From assembly GCA_963721115.1 (NCBI GenBank), contig CAVRIA010000008.1:1-64000 (forward strand): a stretch of 64,000 nucleotides of DNA, written 5' to 3'. Source of the stretch: CAVRIA01 sp963721115 (GTDB lineage: Bacteria; Desulfobacterota; Binatia; HRBIN30; CADEER01). The translations under genes were made by a program, and so were the position numbers. The notes beneath the pieces are model-generated. The model was not told the origin of the DNA, did no database searches, and saw nothing but the letters and a program-made list of their open reading frames with translations. Of this stretch, positions 63,336 through 64,000 are shown in pieces (within the stretch, counting starts at the first letter, position 1; the number at the start of each line of letters is the position of its first letter).

Positions 63336-64000
63336 TCAGGGGCAGACCGGCGCGAGGGAATCGAAGTTGCCGCCGCCGTATCGAGGGTTCCGCCTGCCGC
63401 AGGCAGCCGGCGCTCTGAGCGCGCAGCCGGCCGCGCGCGACCAGGTTGCCCCCCGCCTGACCCGTGATCATGCCGCCCGATTTGCCGCGCGCATCGAGGT
63501 CGCCGCCGATCGTCAGATCGCCTTGCGCCGAAAAACGCATCGTTCCGCCGAAGTCTCCCGTTGACCTTCAGGTCGCTGAGATTGGTCAGGGTCACCGCAC
63601 CGCCAGTGGCCGCCACCGTGCCCCCCGCCATGCTGCCCCCCGCCTCGATGCTTCTGGCCGATCGAAAGGCTGTCCGCCGCGTTCAGGAAGACGCCGCCCC
63701 CGCGGCCGAAGATGCCCTTGGCGCTGAGGGCGGCCTCGAGGGCCACGCTGCCCGAGCCGCTCGTGACGGTGAGATTCCCGCCGTCGACGTGCCCCTCGAC
63801 ACTGATGGGCTTGCGGATCGTGATCAGGTGTCCGCCGGAGACCGCGATGCTGCCGCCGCCGCCGCTCTTGCCGATGGCGTCGATCGGAGCATCGGTGGTC
63901 ACGGTCAGCCCGGACAACGCAACCGCCCCCCCACCGGAGCGCCCGTTGGCGTCGATGTCCCGGTTCACCTGAAGGTTTCCGCCGGCGGCGAGGAGAACGA
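63336..64000 (-). CDS. Glycine-rich repetitive surface protein, 5' end beyond the window, frameshifted
   Basis: C-terminal part of a secreted protein with short beta-strand repeats (IDANGRSGGGAVALSG, ITIRKPISVEGHVDGGNLTV, VALEAALSAKGIFGRGGGVF, LKVNGRL, LTIGGDLDARGKSGGMITG). The frame changes at least three times (about 63655, 63545 and 63385). In the last frame the end reads GGGNFDSLAPVCP, stopping at 63336. Such G-turn repeats are seen in bacterial filamentous or pectin-lyase-like surface proteins. N-terminus and signal lie to the right. Confidence 0.55.

Overview
The window is a GC-rich (by eye about two thirds G+C) piece of chromosome from an uncultured, apparently Gram-negative bacterium. 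Several traits point to a Binatota/deltaproteobacteria-like lineage: a DUF1302/DUF1329 outer-membrane pair, a hydantoinase A/B + DUF35 + SCP-x-type thiolase operon, Cys-rich secreted proteins with dockerin-like Asp/Gly calcium repeats, and Thr-Pro linkers after lipoprotein signals. That placement is inference; there is no rRNA or other marker here to fix it. No rRNA, tRNA, CRISPR array or prophage was seen.

Layout. 1-6 kb: a diguanylate cyclase cut by the left edge, a short-chain dehydrogenase (SDR), a zinc alcohol dehydrogenase, SelO and a Cys-rich secreted protein, nearly all frameshifted. 6-7 kb: a BrnT/BrnA toxin-antitoxin pair followed by a beheaded DUF421 remnant. 7-12.7 kb: a five-gene minus-strand operon (cyclopropane-fatty-acid-type synthase, FAD amine oxidase, DUF1365, second lipid methyltransferase, and a CarH-like MerR regulator with a B12-binding domain), probably a light/B12-controlled membrane-lipid modification unit. 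13-14.4 kb: a hotdog-thioesterase remnant and an MntA/HepT-type pair. 14.5-20.5 kb: the hydantoinase A/B-DUF35-thiolase operon. 20.6-21.1 kb: a GxxExxY gene boxed by inverted repeats. 21.1-24.1 kb: divergent comEA/comEC. 24.4-26.4 kb: the DUF1302 protein. 26.6-31 kb: an operon of an FtsX-type ABC permease, a type III polyketide-synthase-like enzyme and its ATPase. 31-33.4 kb: low-GC orphan sequence, a copy of the DUF1302 3' end with its terminator, and a broken lipoprotein gene. 33.4-37 kb: DUF1329, a GDP-sugar reductase, a cupin and a decaprenyl-phosphate phosphoribosyltransferase-like UbiA protein. 37.4-41.7 kb: secreted hydrolase, FabG-like SDR, endonuclease III, an orphan. 41.8-44.9 kb: SDR, sterol reductase of the ERG4/ERG24 family and a sterol desaturase-like protein. 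45-60.6 kb: a large cell-surface repeat protein, esterase, SnoaL-like protein, alkylsulfatase, CPBP protease, RNase R, TerB-like protein, crotonase, Coq4, MsrB, beta-helix lipoprotein and a diheme cytochrome. 60.6-64 kb: a CopA-type P1B ATPase and a glycine-rich surface protein running off the right edge.

Two themes stand out. First, lipid and envelope chemistry: membrane-lipid methyltransferases, sterol-type enzymes, crotonase, thiolase, DUF1302/1329, an FtsX exporter with a polyketide-synthase-like partner. Second, intergenic DNA is full of short imperfect palindromes of at least four sequence families; one family forms the ends of the GxxExxY cassette and also occurs as empty hairpins, like a miniature mobile element.

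Caution: at least a dozen genes, including highly conserved ones, carry single-base frameshifts, often in G/C runs and sometimes in compensating pairs. Sequencing or assembly error is the simplest explanation for most of them, so frameshifted genes are listed as whole genes unless only a fragment is left.
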